A stretch of DNA of 64,000 nt from Ophryocystis elektroscirrha. Lineage: Eukaryota; Apicomplexa; Conoidasida; Neogregarinorida; Ophryocystidae. The notes under the pieces were generated by a model that had not been told where the DNA came from, did not search any database, and saw only the letters and a program-made list of their open reading frames with translations. Numbering within the stretch: the first letter of the stretch is position 1; every line of letters starts with the position of its first letter. Shown piece after piece: positions 12,706 to 24,915 of this stretch. The stretch lies in NCBI GenBank assembly GCA_030141585.1, contig JAQIFP010000007.1:119065-183064 (forward strand), in the 5' to 3' direction. The position numbers and the translations under genes were made by a program.

Positions 12706-15375
12706 ATGATATTTGATTTAGTTCCAGAACATGAAGATGTTGGTATATTAAATAGTTCTTTACAGAAAGAAAATAAAACAAAAAAAAAAGCCTTAAACCC
12801 GTTTGAAAAGCTGGGATTGAATAGCAATTTAGTAAAATCTGCATTGAAATTTGGCTACAAATTACCAACTCCAGTTCAGCGAAAATGTATTCCAATTATT
12901 TTGGAAGGAAAAGATTTAGTTGCAATGGCACGAACTGGCAGTGGAAAATCTGCAGCATTTCTTCTTCCAATTCTCCACAATCTAAATGGCCACTGTAAAA
13001 CTGTAGGTATAAGAAGCATTATATTTGAGCCTACCAGGGAATTAGCATTTCAAATCGAAAAATTTGCCAAACAATTATGCCGTTTCACGGATATAAAAAT
13101 ATGTACAATAGTTGGCGGTGCAAGTATGACAAATCAGTTTGAAAATTTATCGTTAAATCCTGATGTGATTATAGCTTGTCCTGGTCGATTCATGCAACAC
13201 ATTGTTGAAATTGATCTTAATTTGACTCGAGTTGAATCAGTTGTGCTAGATGAAGCTGATCAATTATTCGAACTAGGAATGGGAGAGCAAATTGAGTTTA
13301 TATTCTCTAAGATACCAAACAATAAACAAATTATCTGCATGTCTGCAACACTACCGGACGCGTTAATAGAATTCACACGACTTGGACTCAAATATCCAAG
13401 TTTTGTGAGCATGGATTCAGAAAACGCTTTATCACCAGATCTGAATATGTGGTTTCTCTATGTTCGGTGAGTTATTTATGAATCGTTTATTTAAAAAATC
13501 AGAGCAACTGAGAAAGTTGCAGCTTTAACGTATATTTTACGAAAATTAGTACTTAACGACTCTCTTACAAAATCTATGCAACTTCCACCGGGTGTTATCA
13601 TATTTGTAGCATCTAGATATCATGTAGAATTTTTTAATGACTTATTGAAGAAAATCGGAATAATTGCGTCTACAGTATATGGTTCGATGGACGCGGAAGC
13701 CCGATTAGAAAATTTAACAAAATTTAGAAAACAAATTAATCAAGTTTTAATAGTTACTGATATAGCTGCTCGTGGGTTAGATATTCCTGAAGTTGGAGTT
13801 GTTATTAATTTTGACTTCCCAACTTCAACGAAATTCTTTACACACCGAGTTGGAAGAACAGCACGTGCTGGAAGGTAATAAATTGAATCCTGTTTATTTA
13901 TTGTAGAAAGGGACTAGCGATTTCGTTTACAACTCGAGAAGACTTACCTCATTTAATGGAGCTTTCTGTGTTCAATGGCTTCAAATTGGAAAATATGAAC
14001 AATTCAGAAGATTGTAAAAATCAAAAAGCATTATTATGTTCCTTAAAATCTTTATCTTATGATACTGAATTTGTGCGACAAGCACTGGAAGATTGTGAAC
14101 TTGAGAAACAGTACTCATTAATTTTAAAAGCATACATTCAATATAATAAAATAAAACAAGTTTCATCAAAACAGTCTATCACTCGTGCCAAGCAAATATT
14201 AGACTTTATTTTACCGTTGAGCTCAATTAACCCTGTTTTCCAAGATGATGAACCAGCTCAGTCGCTCATTTTTCAAGACCTACAAAAAAGGTTGCTTACT
14301 AATGTAACATCAAAAACTGATAAGAATCATTTTAAAGTGATTCAAAGCAAACCAATTAAAAATGGCTCAAATTTATTCAAAGAAAGTAATCAACGTAAGT
14401 ATATAACGAAAAAAAAAATACCATTATATTATTATGTAATACTGTATTTTTTTTTTTAGCGAGTTCAGCTTATAAAGATATTGATCCTAAATCAAGTCAA
14501 AACTCACTGGTATTAGCACAAGAAAATACTGCCAACGTATTTGATTGGAATGAGAAAAAAATTCAACAAACTTCAAAGACAACTTCACCAAATAATTTAC
14601 TGGATGCAAAGTTGAACCTAAATCCCGATGATTATTTGTGTAGCCTAAAACCTAAATTAGTTAATAAGTAATTATACAATAAACCATAGCTTATTAGGTG
14701 GAATCCTCAAACCAAAAAATATCGAACTACACTCGTTGATAGCAAATCGTCAAAAGTATTGAGTAATAAACAAATTAAACGCCGTAATGAAGCAGGAGTT
14801 ATAGTCAGGTTAATATACAAGCATGAATATTTGTTTTTGGGTTTAGAGGCGAATTTAAAAAAGCTGGGTTGTATGATAAGTGGATGAATAAAACGCAATA
14901 CCGTGTTCAAAAAACTGGAGAACAGGAAATCTTTAAAAGTAGAATAAGCTCTAAGTCAGCCACTAATGAACCTGACGTAATGGATAAACATGATTTTGAT
15001 AAAAAAGGTTTGACAATAAAATGCAATTACCATTATTTTAGTAGCAGCAATTAATTCAGATAAAAATATAAACGCGAAAGAGAAAAGAAAAGCAAAAAAA
15101 CAATTAGCTATAACGCATGGGTTGGTAAAAGTTGGAAAACCTAGTGATTCTAAAGGTGTTCTTACAGCTGCAGAAGTAAGCGTCAATCAATTTTTATAAT
15201 ATATTAGATTAATAAATTGAAAAAAAAATCAATGAAGGAAAAATTGAGGCAAAATCCCAAGTTTAGAAATTCTTTTAAAAAAATGAATAAGAAGAAGTTT
15301 GAAAAAAAACAAACCGCTCGCGAGCAATCAAAAATGAAATATAAAAGAAGTTTTTTGGTCAGTTTTAAGAAATAA
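12706..15375 (+). CDS. DBP10: DEAD-box RNA helicase DBP10/DDX54
   Basis: Nucleolar ATP-dependent RNA helicase for 60S ribosome assembly. The first three exons are 12706-13466, 13503-13874 and 13907-14394, with introns of 36 and 32 bp; a fourth starts at 14460, and short exons run to TAA at 15373-15375. Helicase motifs: Q motif region '[11 protein letters not shown]', motif I '[11 protein letters not shown]', 'PTRELAFQ', 'ACPGRFMQH', motif II 'VLDEADQLF', motif III 'MSATLP', then '[17 protein letters not shown]' and motif VI '[11 protein letters not shown]'. Spliced C-terminal exons read '[15 protein letters not shown]' and '[14 protein letters not shown]', a Dbp10/DDX54-specific tail, followed by a Lys-rich end. 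That tail separates it from other DEAD-box proteins. All catalytic motifs are intact. Confidence 0.93.
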
Positions 15376-15462
15376 ATAAATTGTTTTTACTACTTGAAAA
15401 TTTACTAAGAATTTTTTTTTTTTTAATTTACAATTATAACCATTAATTATTTGAATAATTAA

Positions 15463-15708
15463 ATGGCAAACAAAGAAATTAAAATTTGTAACGGAAACAA
15501 CAATTCTGAGAATGCTAAAGTGAAAGCTAGACTGGAATCTCAAAATAAGATGTTAAAAAAATTTTTGGACTTGCCAGCTTTCTATGGATCAAGAAAAATT
15601 TCTATATATGAAGAGCTCGAAATTTTGAAAGATTTGATTCAATGTGAAAAACACCATACTTTGAAAAGAAGCCATTCAAGTCCAACATCTTATAAATTAA
15701 ATTTGTAA
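15463..15708 (+). CDS. Small orphan protein
   Basis: A single-exon frame of 81 residues beginning 'MANKEIKICNGNNNSEN'. It contains a short basic helix ('KVKARLESQNKMLKKFL'), then 'LPAFYGSRKISIYEELEIL', and ends with a Ser/Lys tail. It sits 87 bp after the DBP10 stop and tail-to-tail with the TMEM19-like gene. The residue mix is protein-like and no shadow gene covers it, but no family is recognised. Chance ORFs of this length are possible in AT-rich DNA, so confidence is moderate. Confidence 0.4.
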   Translation: MANKEIKICNGNNNSENAKVKARLESQNKMLKKFLDLPAFYGSRKISIYEELEILKDLIQCEKHHTLKRSHSSPTSYKLNL

Positions 15709-15777
15709 TTATGCGAAAACCGTCATATTAATGATTGTTAACTTTAAAAGAGATCTGGTCAAATTTGGTGATTATAT

Positions 15778-16719
15778 TCAGGCGTATAACTTTCGTCTAA
15801 AAAATCTAGACAATAGTGCAGTTATGTATCCTGCTATCATATTCACTGATTCATTATCTAAAATATCTTTACCACTTATCCATATATTGTCTTTGTTTTT
15901 TGATTTTTCTATTTTCTTCGTTAATATATTATAAAATGAGTACTGAAATATGGAACCAAGGATTGAATCAATAAAACTTCCGATTACACCTAAGATTCCA
16001 CAAATTAAGCTCAATTTCCAAAAACTATATCCAAATAAATTTTCATAATATGTTGGATAAACTAGTATTCCTAAATAATATATTGAGCCTACACAAAACC
16101 CTCCAAGAAAACTAAAAGCTGTTCCTAACAATGACACCCCACCGTTCGTTCCAGGCGGAACTTTTTTCCATGGACATATTATCAAATAGGGTGCATGAGT
16201 ATAGCAAGCGGTCAAGTCTGAAGCAAGAGTATCACCAATCGCACAAGCTAAATTTCCTAAGATAGCCAAGTTGCACACCTGGTAAAATTTTTCCAAATTT
16301 CGTGCTTTAATTTGAGATCTTCCAACGCCAATGACGCAAATCTGTATGGTACAAATCCAAACGGCACAAGCAATGTTGCAAAAAATTTGTACTGCGTGCC
16401 GTCTCTGTGGAGGGTTTTTACTAATTGTTTTTTTTAATTTTGAAACCAACATTACAATCATGAAACTTCCCAAAAATAAAAACAGATATGCTAAACTTGT
16501 TATGCTTATAATAATTGAAAAAAACAAAATCAATAATACAGCACCCAGAGTCAATATGTTTTTGATGTAAGCATAGCTCACAAAACATAATGCAACACAA
16601 ATGGTTATGATTACATCGGTTTCACTGATTTGTTTCCAGTTTTTTGACAGAAAAAACCAAATAAAGCTGAATAAAAATTTGGGAATCAAAAAATAATAAA
16701 AAAACCTTTTTTTTTCCAT
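15778..16719 (-). CDS. TMEM19/DUF92 family membrane protein
   Basis: Single-exon 313-residue polytopic membrane protein. After several hydrophobic spans come the family hallmarks: 'RRHAVQIFCN', 'ACAIGDTLASDL', 'WKKVPPGTNGGVSLLGT', 'IGSFIDSILGSIFQY', and 'SGKDILDNESVNMIAG' near the C-terminus. These match TMEM19, and more distantly the chloroplast phytyl-phosphate kinase VTE6, where the GD..ASE and P.GTNG.v segments are conserved. The animal TMEM19 function is unsettled; VTE6 and bacterial relatives act on polyprenyl phosphates. In an apicomplexan a role in isoprenoid salvage is possible but is inference. Length and order of motifs match the family. Confidence 0.9.
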   Translation of the reverse strand: MEKKRFFYYFLIPKFLFSFIWFFLSKNWKQISETDVIITICVALCFVSYAYIKNILTLGAVLLILFFSIIISITSLAYLFLFLGSFMIVMLVSKLKKTISKNPPQRRHAVQIFCNIACAVWICTIQICVIGVGRSQIKARNLEKFYQVCNLAILGNLACAIGDTLASDLTACYTHAPYLIICPWKKVPPGTNGGVSLLGTAFSFLGGFCVGSIYYLGILVYPTYYENLFGYSFWKLSLICGILGVIGSFIDSILGSIFQYSFYNILTKKIEKSKNKDNIWISGKDILDNESVNMIAGYITALLSRFFRRKLYA

Positions 16720-16934
16720 AACAATTCTAATTTATGTATTTCAAATCAAAAGATATTAAATTTATATTGTCACAGCTAAATTTATGAAATTCTGAGATAC
16801 TATTTTCAACGTCATTTTGTTGTGCTTAGCAAAATTGATCATTGGATTTTCTTTGATATATGCAAATTAAAAAGCTTAAAAATACTAATAAATATTAATT
16901 TGCAAAAACTTTTCCTCTTTTTCTTATTAAAAAG

Positions 16935-17682
16935 TTAAATTGATATGTCTTGTTTTGTGCTTATTTTATCATTAAATGTAAGATCATTATGACTGCTTTG
17001 GTCAAAATATACTTCAAGATTTTGGTTTTTTACTAATGGAGGATTTACATTTTCTACGGCCTCAAACTGAGGAGTATCTTTTGATTTAAGGTCCACGAGT
17101 TCTTGAGGTTTTGAATATACGAATCTGCTATCTTTCAATAACGATAAAACCAGGTCTTCGGGTGTATAATATTGCTGTGTCTGTATTAATACGTAAGGAC
17201 TTGTTTCTGGTATTTCTCCTATAACGGGGGGTTCATTTAAATTGCCCAACTGAATAAGCTGATTCAACCAAAAGTTCATGTTATTCAACAAAGCTGGATT
17301 ATCATTTAATTTTAAAACGGATGAATTGATATCTAAAGGATAAGAAAGTTCATTTCTATTCTTCTCTCGTATTTTTTTGCATTGGGGACATATCCGAGCT
17401 TTCCTGACATTACTTCGTATTATGGGCTCCCCACAATCTTTACACCTGTCATGAATAGGAGTTGCTTTTTTTTTTTCGCAACTTAAACAAATTCGAGGTC
17501 TACTTTGTCCTTTGCGAAATATTTGTTTGTTACAAATACGGCAAGTGTCATAGAAGCCCGTCTGTATAAAATAGACTTTATAACTTGTTTGATACCTTTA
17601 TAGGAGTTAAGTTTTTTTCAAAAGAGAAATCCAAATAATTATGAGTATTTTCAGTTGGAGCAAAATTACATTGAAAATGCAT
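16935..17682 (-). CDS. Orphan protein with two tandem zinc ribbons
   Basis: Two exons: ATG at 17682 encodes about 29 residues ending 'KNLTPIK', then a 34-bp intron (acceptor near 17563), then a long second exon to 16935. The second exon opens with two equally spaced zinc-ribbon units: 'CRICNKQIFRKGQSRPRIC' plus 'LSC', then 'CKDCGEPIIRSNVRKARIC' plus 'PQC'. Each is C-x2-C-x14-C-x2-C and they are separated by about 12 residues, so they look like an internal duplication. The rest (about 150 residues) is polar, with Pro/Glu-rich segments and 'YYTPEDLVLSLLKD'. No family is recognised. A nucleic-acid or protein-binding role is only a guess from the zinc ribbons. Confidence 0.7.
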
Positions 17683-18074
17683 TATATATAAAAAAATATA
17701 AATAAGAATAACTTTAATGTCTATATGTATTTTGTACAAACAAGTAAATATAAGTAATTTCAGATAAGTTTACCATTTTTTATTTATTCTTTCAATTAAA
17801 CATTTCCTAGTATACAATTCACATGGTTTTAACGCACCCAAATTAGAAAAATATAAACTAAAATATTCGAGATAGTTTTATTTTTTTAAGTTTGTATTCG
17901 CGATCATATCTCGAATTTAATTTAGAAAGAATTATCAGTTGAATTAAACGATTGCAGTATATTACGCTGTTCAAAAAATCACTATAACTGAGGTTCAAAT
18001 TGAATATATAATTTAAGTATAAATTTAAAGCTGCTCTTCTTTAAGTTTAGTATTCAAAGTTACAATAAGTTAAA
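17683..18074 (+). other. Divergent intergenic region
   Basis: About 390 bp between the starts of the zinc-ribbon gene (minus) and the aspartyl protease (plus), so it should contain both promoters. Very AT-rich with poly(dA/dT) tracts. I see no other defined element. Confidence 0.5.
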
Positions 18075-20548
18075 ATGTTTAAGAATTCAAGAATTTTCTT
18101 ATTTTTCAGTTTCGCAGATTTAATTTTCTCACAGTACTTTTCAAATTTCATTGATTCACAGGGCGTTTCATTCCCACTATATGGAGATATTGAACATACA
18201 GCTTATTGGTTCACAGATGTTCATATTGGGTATCCTACAGCTCAAAAACAATCATTAATTATTGACACCGGTAGTAGTGTGACAGCATTTCCTTGTAGTG
18301 ACTGCAAACGACTCTGCGGGAAACATCTGGAACCTCACTTCAATTATCAAATTTCACAGTCAGTTCAATCAATAGAGTGCTCTGAACGATGCTCATTATG
18401 CTCCAAGCCGAAGTCATCAAATAAACAGTTACTAAGTCCCCAAATTGAATCATTTTGTGCATATCATGTAATATAAAATTTTCCAAAATTCAATGGATTA
18501 TTGTAGGTTCTTTACACTGAAGGCAGCGCTATACTGGGTAGATGGTTTTCAGATCATCTATGGATAGTAAGTTATTATTAAATAAGAATTCTGATAAATA
18601 GGATCCTCCAAATCCTTTACGCCCTATTAATGTTACACTGACCCCTATCCCATTTGGTTGTCATCACATTGAAACTAAGCTTTTCTTCGATCAAAGCGCT
18701 TCTGGAATACTTGGTTTAGAACCAGACAGTCGAAATGGGCCGCCAACATTTATAACAACTGTCTTGTCTTATCTACTAAGCAAAAATAAAACTGACATAA
18801 ACATTGTAATTAAAAATATTAGAAATTATTTATTAATAGACCGCATCCCAGCCTGTTCGGTATATGGGTTTTGATAAAATAAAAGATCATGAACCTCTTC
18901 AACCTCAATTTTCGTTGTGTTTTAGTTCATCAGGAGGAATATTCACAATTGGAGATTCAAATAAAAATTATCATTTGAAGTTATTGAATTCTGACAGAAT
19001 TTCTAATACGAAACAGCTTTCTACCTCGAATGACGTTCAAAAAGAATACTTCAGTAAACTAGCAGCTTCATGAATACTTTTTTCAATAGGTTATTCTGAT
19101 TTTTCCGATTATTTAAATGATAGATACATGAGCAGCATAAATGATTTTGAGCTTTTTTCTCCTTCACAGCTGACAGGTAAATTTATACATGTAGTAAAAT
19201 TACAATAAATCATTTTTTATATTCAAAATGATGTCATAACTATACTATTGCAGTTAGCGAGGATGAGATTAAAAGTGAACCAGATGCTATTGAAAAGCAG
19301 ATATTACAGAACTCGTCGGAACTTCTCATAAAAGATTCACCGCTAAAGTCAAGCTCATCACGCAATTTGCAAAATTCTAAAACTAGCCTCAATATGGTAT
19401 CCAATCAAGTGAGAAATGAAGCACTATATGTTCAACAAAATGGCATATATCCTTTGGCAAATAAAATACAATGGACTCCATTTGTGGCTTCTGTTAATAG
19501 TGATGCACGATACGACAGTTACTATGTCATTATTAAAAGCATTTTTATAAAAAATCATGATTTTGAAGAAGTTCCCGTTAAGTTTCCTTTGATTAGCGTT
19601 CCACCTTTGGGATTAGAGTCTCCGTGGCAACCGACCCAGAGGTATATTAATGGAGTTGTAGCATTAATTGACTCTGGCACGACAACATCAAAATTACCAA
19701 TAATAATTTATTCTGCTGTTTGGAATAATATTATGCAAGCTATAGCACGAAGACCCAGAAATCTGAATTATTCAGAAAACAAGATAAATCGTGTATCAGG
19801 ACTTCCAGTTCAGACTATGAAGTCTAGATTACTGAAGTATATTAGAAAACTTGAAAAGAAGAGAACATTAATTTCTGAAAAACCTCAGAATAAATTTAAA
19901 CGATCTATAACAGATCAGGACGTGAATCTCACAAAGTTAGAAAATAAAACCGAAATAGACAATTTAATTACTTATGCAATGAGAAATTTAGAAAATGTTG
20001 AAAACTTGGAAAATTATGATGAAATTAAAAAAATAATCACACAAAAAAATACTTCAACTCCAAAATATAGAAGTCTTGTTGAGTTTAACATGAACATGAG
20101 TCCAAATATACACAATGAACACAGAAAACTCCAGCAATTTCGCCAAACAAGCGTTACACCAATTGTGCATGACGACACAGAATGCTGGAGATTAACTGAT
20201 CCTAAAGTGGATTTGAAGGTTTTTCCAGAGATTAAGATAACGTTTGAGTCTAATGCTGATTATATTTGGAGACCTTCATCTTACTTATATAAGAAAGGAG
20301 AGCAAAACGTGTATTGTATGACATTTCAAGTCAGCCCTGACGCATTGGACGATGATGGCAGTCGAAGCATGAACGAAAGCTCTCTTTCTAGTAACCGAAA
20401 ATTAGGTATAGGTGCTGACGAATTATTATTGGGAAGTTCTTTTTTTATTAACAAAGATATAATATTTCATATTGGCCAGTGGAAATTGGGATTTATTGAA
20501 GCATCTTGTCCTAAAACTAATTTAGTTGAGCGGATGCTCTCATCTTAA
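18075..20548 (+). CDS. Plasmepsin V/ASP5-type aspartyl protease
   Basis: Pepsin-family protease with an N-terminal hydrophobic signal ('IFLFFSFADLIFS'). The first catalytic motif is 'LIIDTGSSVTAFPC' (Asp about residue 64), directly followed by a Cys-rich loop ('CSDCKRLCG', later CSERCSLC), the nepenthesin-like insert seen in plasmepsin V. Splicing short introns gives 'SASGILGLEPDS', 'FSLCFSSSGGIFTIGD' and the second motif 'VALIDSGTTTSKLP'. The last exon (to TAA before 20549) ends 'KLGFIEASCP'. Plasmepsin V/ASP5 cleaves PEXEL/TEXEL motifs of exported proteins in the ER or Golgi. Unusual points: about 130 residues of Lys/Asn/Glu-rich sequence sit between the second catalytic Asp and the conserved 'CW', and no C-terminal membrane span is visible, although relatives usually have one. 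The subfamily call rests on the Cys-rich loop; the precise substrate is inference. Confidence 0.85.
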
Positions 20549-20755
20549 CATTAGAATTGTTTAATTTGTGTACACTGTTGGATTTTTTTTTTTTTATTTT
20601 TCAAACAAGATTTTGATACTTGTACTAAAGGTCACGTTCGTTCAACGTGCGATAATGATTTATTATTTTATTAATTAATATGAATGACATTATCATAATG
20701 CAGTTAAAGTTAAAATTTAGATAAAATTTTTACAGAAAAATATTTGAAGTTATTC

Positions 20756-22536
20756 TTAAGTTTGGCATGGTCTTTTCTCGATATCTCTTAACAATACTTC
20801 TGTTTCATATAGAACATTTTTGGTTTTCTCTAAAATTTGTTGATAGATGCTAACAACAGGAGAAGCGATTTTAACGCAGTTTTTTTCAGAGTCAATTTTA
20901 GCTTCTATTTGATGTAAGATAAAATAATACAATGCATACCTAAACGTGTATGTCTGATTAAACTAACAATCCATTTTTCAGCTGTATCCGCAGACATGTA
21001 TAACTTCTTAGCAATCATACTAAAACAATGAAATTAAATAAACGCTATGTGAAAACACAACACTATAATATACAGCTGTAAACGTACTCTATATCTATTG
21101 ATTTTTGAATGCGACAGTATGTTTGGAAAATTAATAGTCTAGCGTGCTCTTCTATAACAAATTTTAGTGGTTCCAATAGAAAATCACTAGCAGCATTATC
21201 TTTGCAATAAGCTAGTTTTTCTTGAGCTTCTTCAAAATTATATTTAACAAATAAAGATTCAAGTAAAGTTGTAAATATGTCAGAATATCTGAAAGAAGCT
21301 TTCGATATATAATCAACGGTCTGCTCAAACTTGTCTTTATTTTTACTCAAAATTGCTATAACAGCTATATATCTGAACAGCTGAGGACAAGTTGCAGAAA
21401 TAAAAGTAAGCGTATGTTCTGATAATAGCCAATCTATAATTCTGTTCCATTCAATATTGTAAGGTATATTCTGTTTCTGAGGCTCTACAGACGTCAAGTT
21501 AGTTGAGCTTATAGTAATCACAAAAAAGTATCTGAAAAAATAAGTTGTATTTAACACATATTACCTGAATAGAGGCCATAATGTCCAGTAAATGAGCCAT
21601 AATCGAGATATGATATTTTCTTGTCTCGAACGCTTCAATACGTCAATCATGTCTATCAACATTATTATGTATTTTGACACAATAAAATATTCTTCATAAC
21701 TGGGATCTCTATTATTTTGCTTCAAAACTTGAGGATTTGGTAAACTTGAAATATTAGACGCTACTAAACCCCAAAGACATTTCATTTTCACATTAAGATT
21801 GTCGCGGGCCTCAACAACAAATTCGCTAGAATATCGTTAATTATATGAAAATTTTACCAAACATGATCAAGAAAAAAAGATAACCAACGACGACAAGGAG
21901 TATAGTCACCAAATTCGTAAAATAAACGACAATATTCTAAAAACATGTCAACCGAATTTTCTGGAAACTAAAACTATATTATGCAAGAAACGAAAAATTA
22001 CTAGAATGTCTAAATCAACTGATTCAGGAGAAATTTCTAATAACTGGTTAGATTTCTGCGTTTTCCACCAAGCTTGCCATTCCTAATTAGTTCATTGATT
22101 AATTCACTATTATACTTTTATCGTGGCAAATTCAGCAGACCCTGTTTTTTGACATTCTTTTTCAACAGCAATCATGCAGGATAAGAAATCTTCAAGAGAA
22201 TGCTCGATTGCTGAAAATCTCTCTTTCATTTTAACAGAACGTTCGATATCCTCTGTAAGAATTTAGATAATTTATACTTACATACCATTTGAGGGATTTT
22301 CACCAGTATAAGATTGATAAAAATCTACTAATAATGTTTGACTAAGTAATTTCTTGGTTGTTGAGCGCAAGCTTTCAGGATCATAGAGCTGAAAATTATT
22401 ATTTGATATATAACATTACATTTTGAGTTGACAACCATTGAAGCACTTTTATTGACATGTATGAATCCCAAAATCCACATGCATATAAGTTAAGATCCCA
22501 TGTCTTTTTTAATTCTTCAGGATTTTGATAATTCAT
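20756..22536 (-). CDS. EIF3E: Translation initiation factor eIF3 subunit e (INT6)
   Basis: Subunit of the eIF3 complex, with TPR-like helices and a C-terminal PCI domain. Minus-strand exons run from ATG 22536 (in-frame stop just upstream) to TAA 20756-20758, through about nine short introns. Recognisable blocks in order: 'LYDPESLRSTTKKLLSQTLL' then 'VDFYQSY' (human: 'LDLLSDTNMVDFAMDVYK'); 'LFYEFGDYTPCRRWLSFFL'; 'LWGLVASNI'; 'FISATCPQLFRYIAVIAI'; 'EEAQEKLAYCKD'; 'EHARLLIFQTYCRIQKSIDI'; and the PCI winged-helix part 'KLYMSADTAEKWIVSLIRH' followed by 'TRLDAKIDSEK'. The very first residues are shorter than in human or plant eIF3e, so an additional 5' exon could exist. Family call is firm. Confidence 0.93.
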
Positions 22537-22956
22537 CACGTTTTTGGTTTCACAGGATAAAGGGTCCTTTTAAGAATAAATTAAATAAAAGTGCAAATGT
22601 TTTTAATCAAACTGCTTTGAAATATAGTATCATAAGTTTTTAGCTATAAATTGACAAATTAATCATAATTTTTTTAGTTTAACTGGTAACTATTTCTTTC
22701 ATAAATGCGTGTGAAATTGGGATACACCCGTTAATTTGTAGCTCTAAAGATGAAAGTACATCAAATTGTTTTAAGATAATTTATACATCGAAAGAGTTAA
22801 TGTAATTTATATAATATAAGAAAACAACAGTTAATAATATATATTTTCACTATTATTTGACTTAATAAGTTTGTTCTAATAATTTAATTGTGTAAAAATG
22901 TCCTATCACACTGTTTGTCAGGTAGCGTATAAAAAACATGCTTATAGGATAGTAAC
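22537..22956 (+). other. Divergent intergenic region
   Basis: About 420 bp between the eIF3e start (minus) and the phosphatase start (plus). No convincing coding segment; probably both promoters, and possibly a missing 5' exon of eIF3e near 22560. Confidence 0.45.
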
Positions 22957-24599
22957 ATGAATTTAAATTTTTCTGTGTGGTCTTATTCGGCTTTTGTATT
23001 CTTAATATCAGTTATTCTTAGAATTAATTACAATTCAAGGTTAAATAAAAATTTGATGTATTTGAACGACTTAAAAGCTCAACTTATCCCGCGTTCCCAT
23101 GATTTTCGCTTAGCGTTTTGGAGTTGTAATCGCCAAAAAATGTTTAATCCTTTTTGGAAAAATATCACACAAATTGACCCTAATGGAATAATTTGGATGG
23201 GAGACAACATCTACGGTATTAAAACTTCACACATCACAATTAATTACAGCTGACATGCCCGGTACTAAATTAGAGGTAATTTTTCTAATATTGAAGAAAT
23301 TTATTACTAACCCCATAAACACCTTTTTATCTCTAATAAAGAAACGACCGTCTGTTTTTGAAACTGCTACGCCTTTAACAATTAAAAGTAGTTATAGAGA
23401 ACTTTTACAGCAGCCGTATTTTAATAATCTTCATAATTTGTCTAACTTAATATTTCAAGCAAGTAATTTGATTTATGAGCGATTTAATAAATAGGTACTT
23501 GGGATGACCATGATTATGGTGTTAATGATGGAGACAAAAATTTTGTAAATAAGTGGCATTCAAAGAATCTTTATTTATTATTTTTCAATGCAACAGCTGA
23601 TGACCCAAGGCACAAACAAAACGGAGTGTACCATGCGCAAAGAATAAAACTTTTCCCCAAATTTGCTTCAAACGATAATGAAGCTCACAAAATTACCCAT
23701 ATTTGTACTGATAACCATTGTTCAAACAGAGATTTACACAATAAAACAAGTCTTCCTTGGGAAATATCAGTTATAGCATTAGATACAAGGTAAAAATTAT
23801 TCAGTTGCTATTATATTTTAGATTCAATAAAGATCCCTGGTCCGCGGGTACTGATGGAGATTTTTTGGGCGAGGAGCAGTGGACTTGGTTAAAGTCTCAG
23901 CTTTGTAACTCAACTTCTGATATTCATTTGATCGTAAGTAGTATTCAAGTACTACCAAAAAAAAGGTCAGCTCTATTAATAGTATTAAGTGTATGTTATT
24001 TATGTACAGGCTTTTAGAAAATTGGTCTGCGTTTCCTAAAAGTCAAAAGCGTTTGATTAACATGTTGAAAGAATGTAAAACTTCCGGTCCTTTGTTTTTA
24101 TCAGGTTTTTCTAATTGTATAAGTAATGCAGTCCTAGGTGATATTCATTATAGTGAAATTAATTATTTTGATCTGAAAACTATCGGAGTTGAAAAAACGG
24201 ATTTTTTATGGGATATAACATCTTCGGGTAATTATTTACAACAATCTCCAAGTTAAACATAGGCATGACTCATGCAATCAATCAATATCCTATAGGAGGT
24301 GGATGGTTGATGGATTTTATTGTTAAAAAAATTTTAGTTGCACCAAACGTTAAACGCAATTCACTTGGGAAACCTGAAGTAATTTTATGATTAATTGTCA
24401 TTGTTTGCAGATATATACTAAACTAAACATGGGAGTGATTGATTTTTATCAAACAACTGAAGACAATCTTTATCTAGATATAAAAATAATCAATTCGGAA
24501 AATAAAATTGTTTTGAGACATTTGCTTAAACATAATCGCAAAAATTGTGAAGATTGGTGTTTATTAAAACACGTGGCTAGTCCACAATCTCTTGTATAG
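22957..24599 (+). CDS. PhoD-like metallophosphatase, membrane-anchored or secreted
   Basis: Starts with a hydrophobic segment ('YSAFVFLISVILRI'), a signal peptide or signal anchor. PhoD-family metal and substrate motifs appear as exons are joined: 'FWSCNRQKMFNPFW', 'IIWMGDNIY' followed after a 36-bp intron by 'ADMPGTKLE', 'STWDDHDYGVNDGDKNF' (formed across an intron ending before 23495), 'VIALDTRFNKDPW', 'DGDFLGEEQWTWLKSQL', 'LFLSGDIHYSEI' and 'SSGMTHAIN'. The 'SGDIHYSEI' motif is complete only if a 33-bp in-frame intron (about 24104-24136) is removed. The frame ends after 'KHVASPQSLV'. PhoD-like enzymes hydrolyse phosphodiesters or phosphomonoesters; substrate here is unknown. All main motifs are intact. 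Confidence 0.88.
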
Positions 24600-24915
24600 A
24601 ATATATATTTTTTCTTCAACAAGCAGATAATCAAAGAAACAACGGTGAAACTAAACCACACAAGTATAAAAGGTTCACTCTTTGTTGAATTTTTCAAGTT
24701 TGAGTACACAATTAGTCAGACGTTCGTCTTAATAACATATGAAAATTTTATTACATTCAAATAAAAATTATTTATTATTGTAATTGGCGAAAAGATGAGT
24801 CAATTCGGAAACAATTTGAATTCTATAATTGACGTTTAAGTAAAACGAGTTATTCTCGTTAATAGTCATATAAATTATTGTGCTGAATCTAAATTTTTAT
24901 GCACATGATTTAAGC
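24600..24915 (+). other. Convergent intergenic region
   Basis: About 315 bp between the 3' ends of the phosphatase and the AMPK beta gene. AT-rich, no coding signal seen; presumably the two 3' untranslated regions. Confidence 0.5.
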
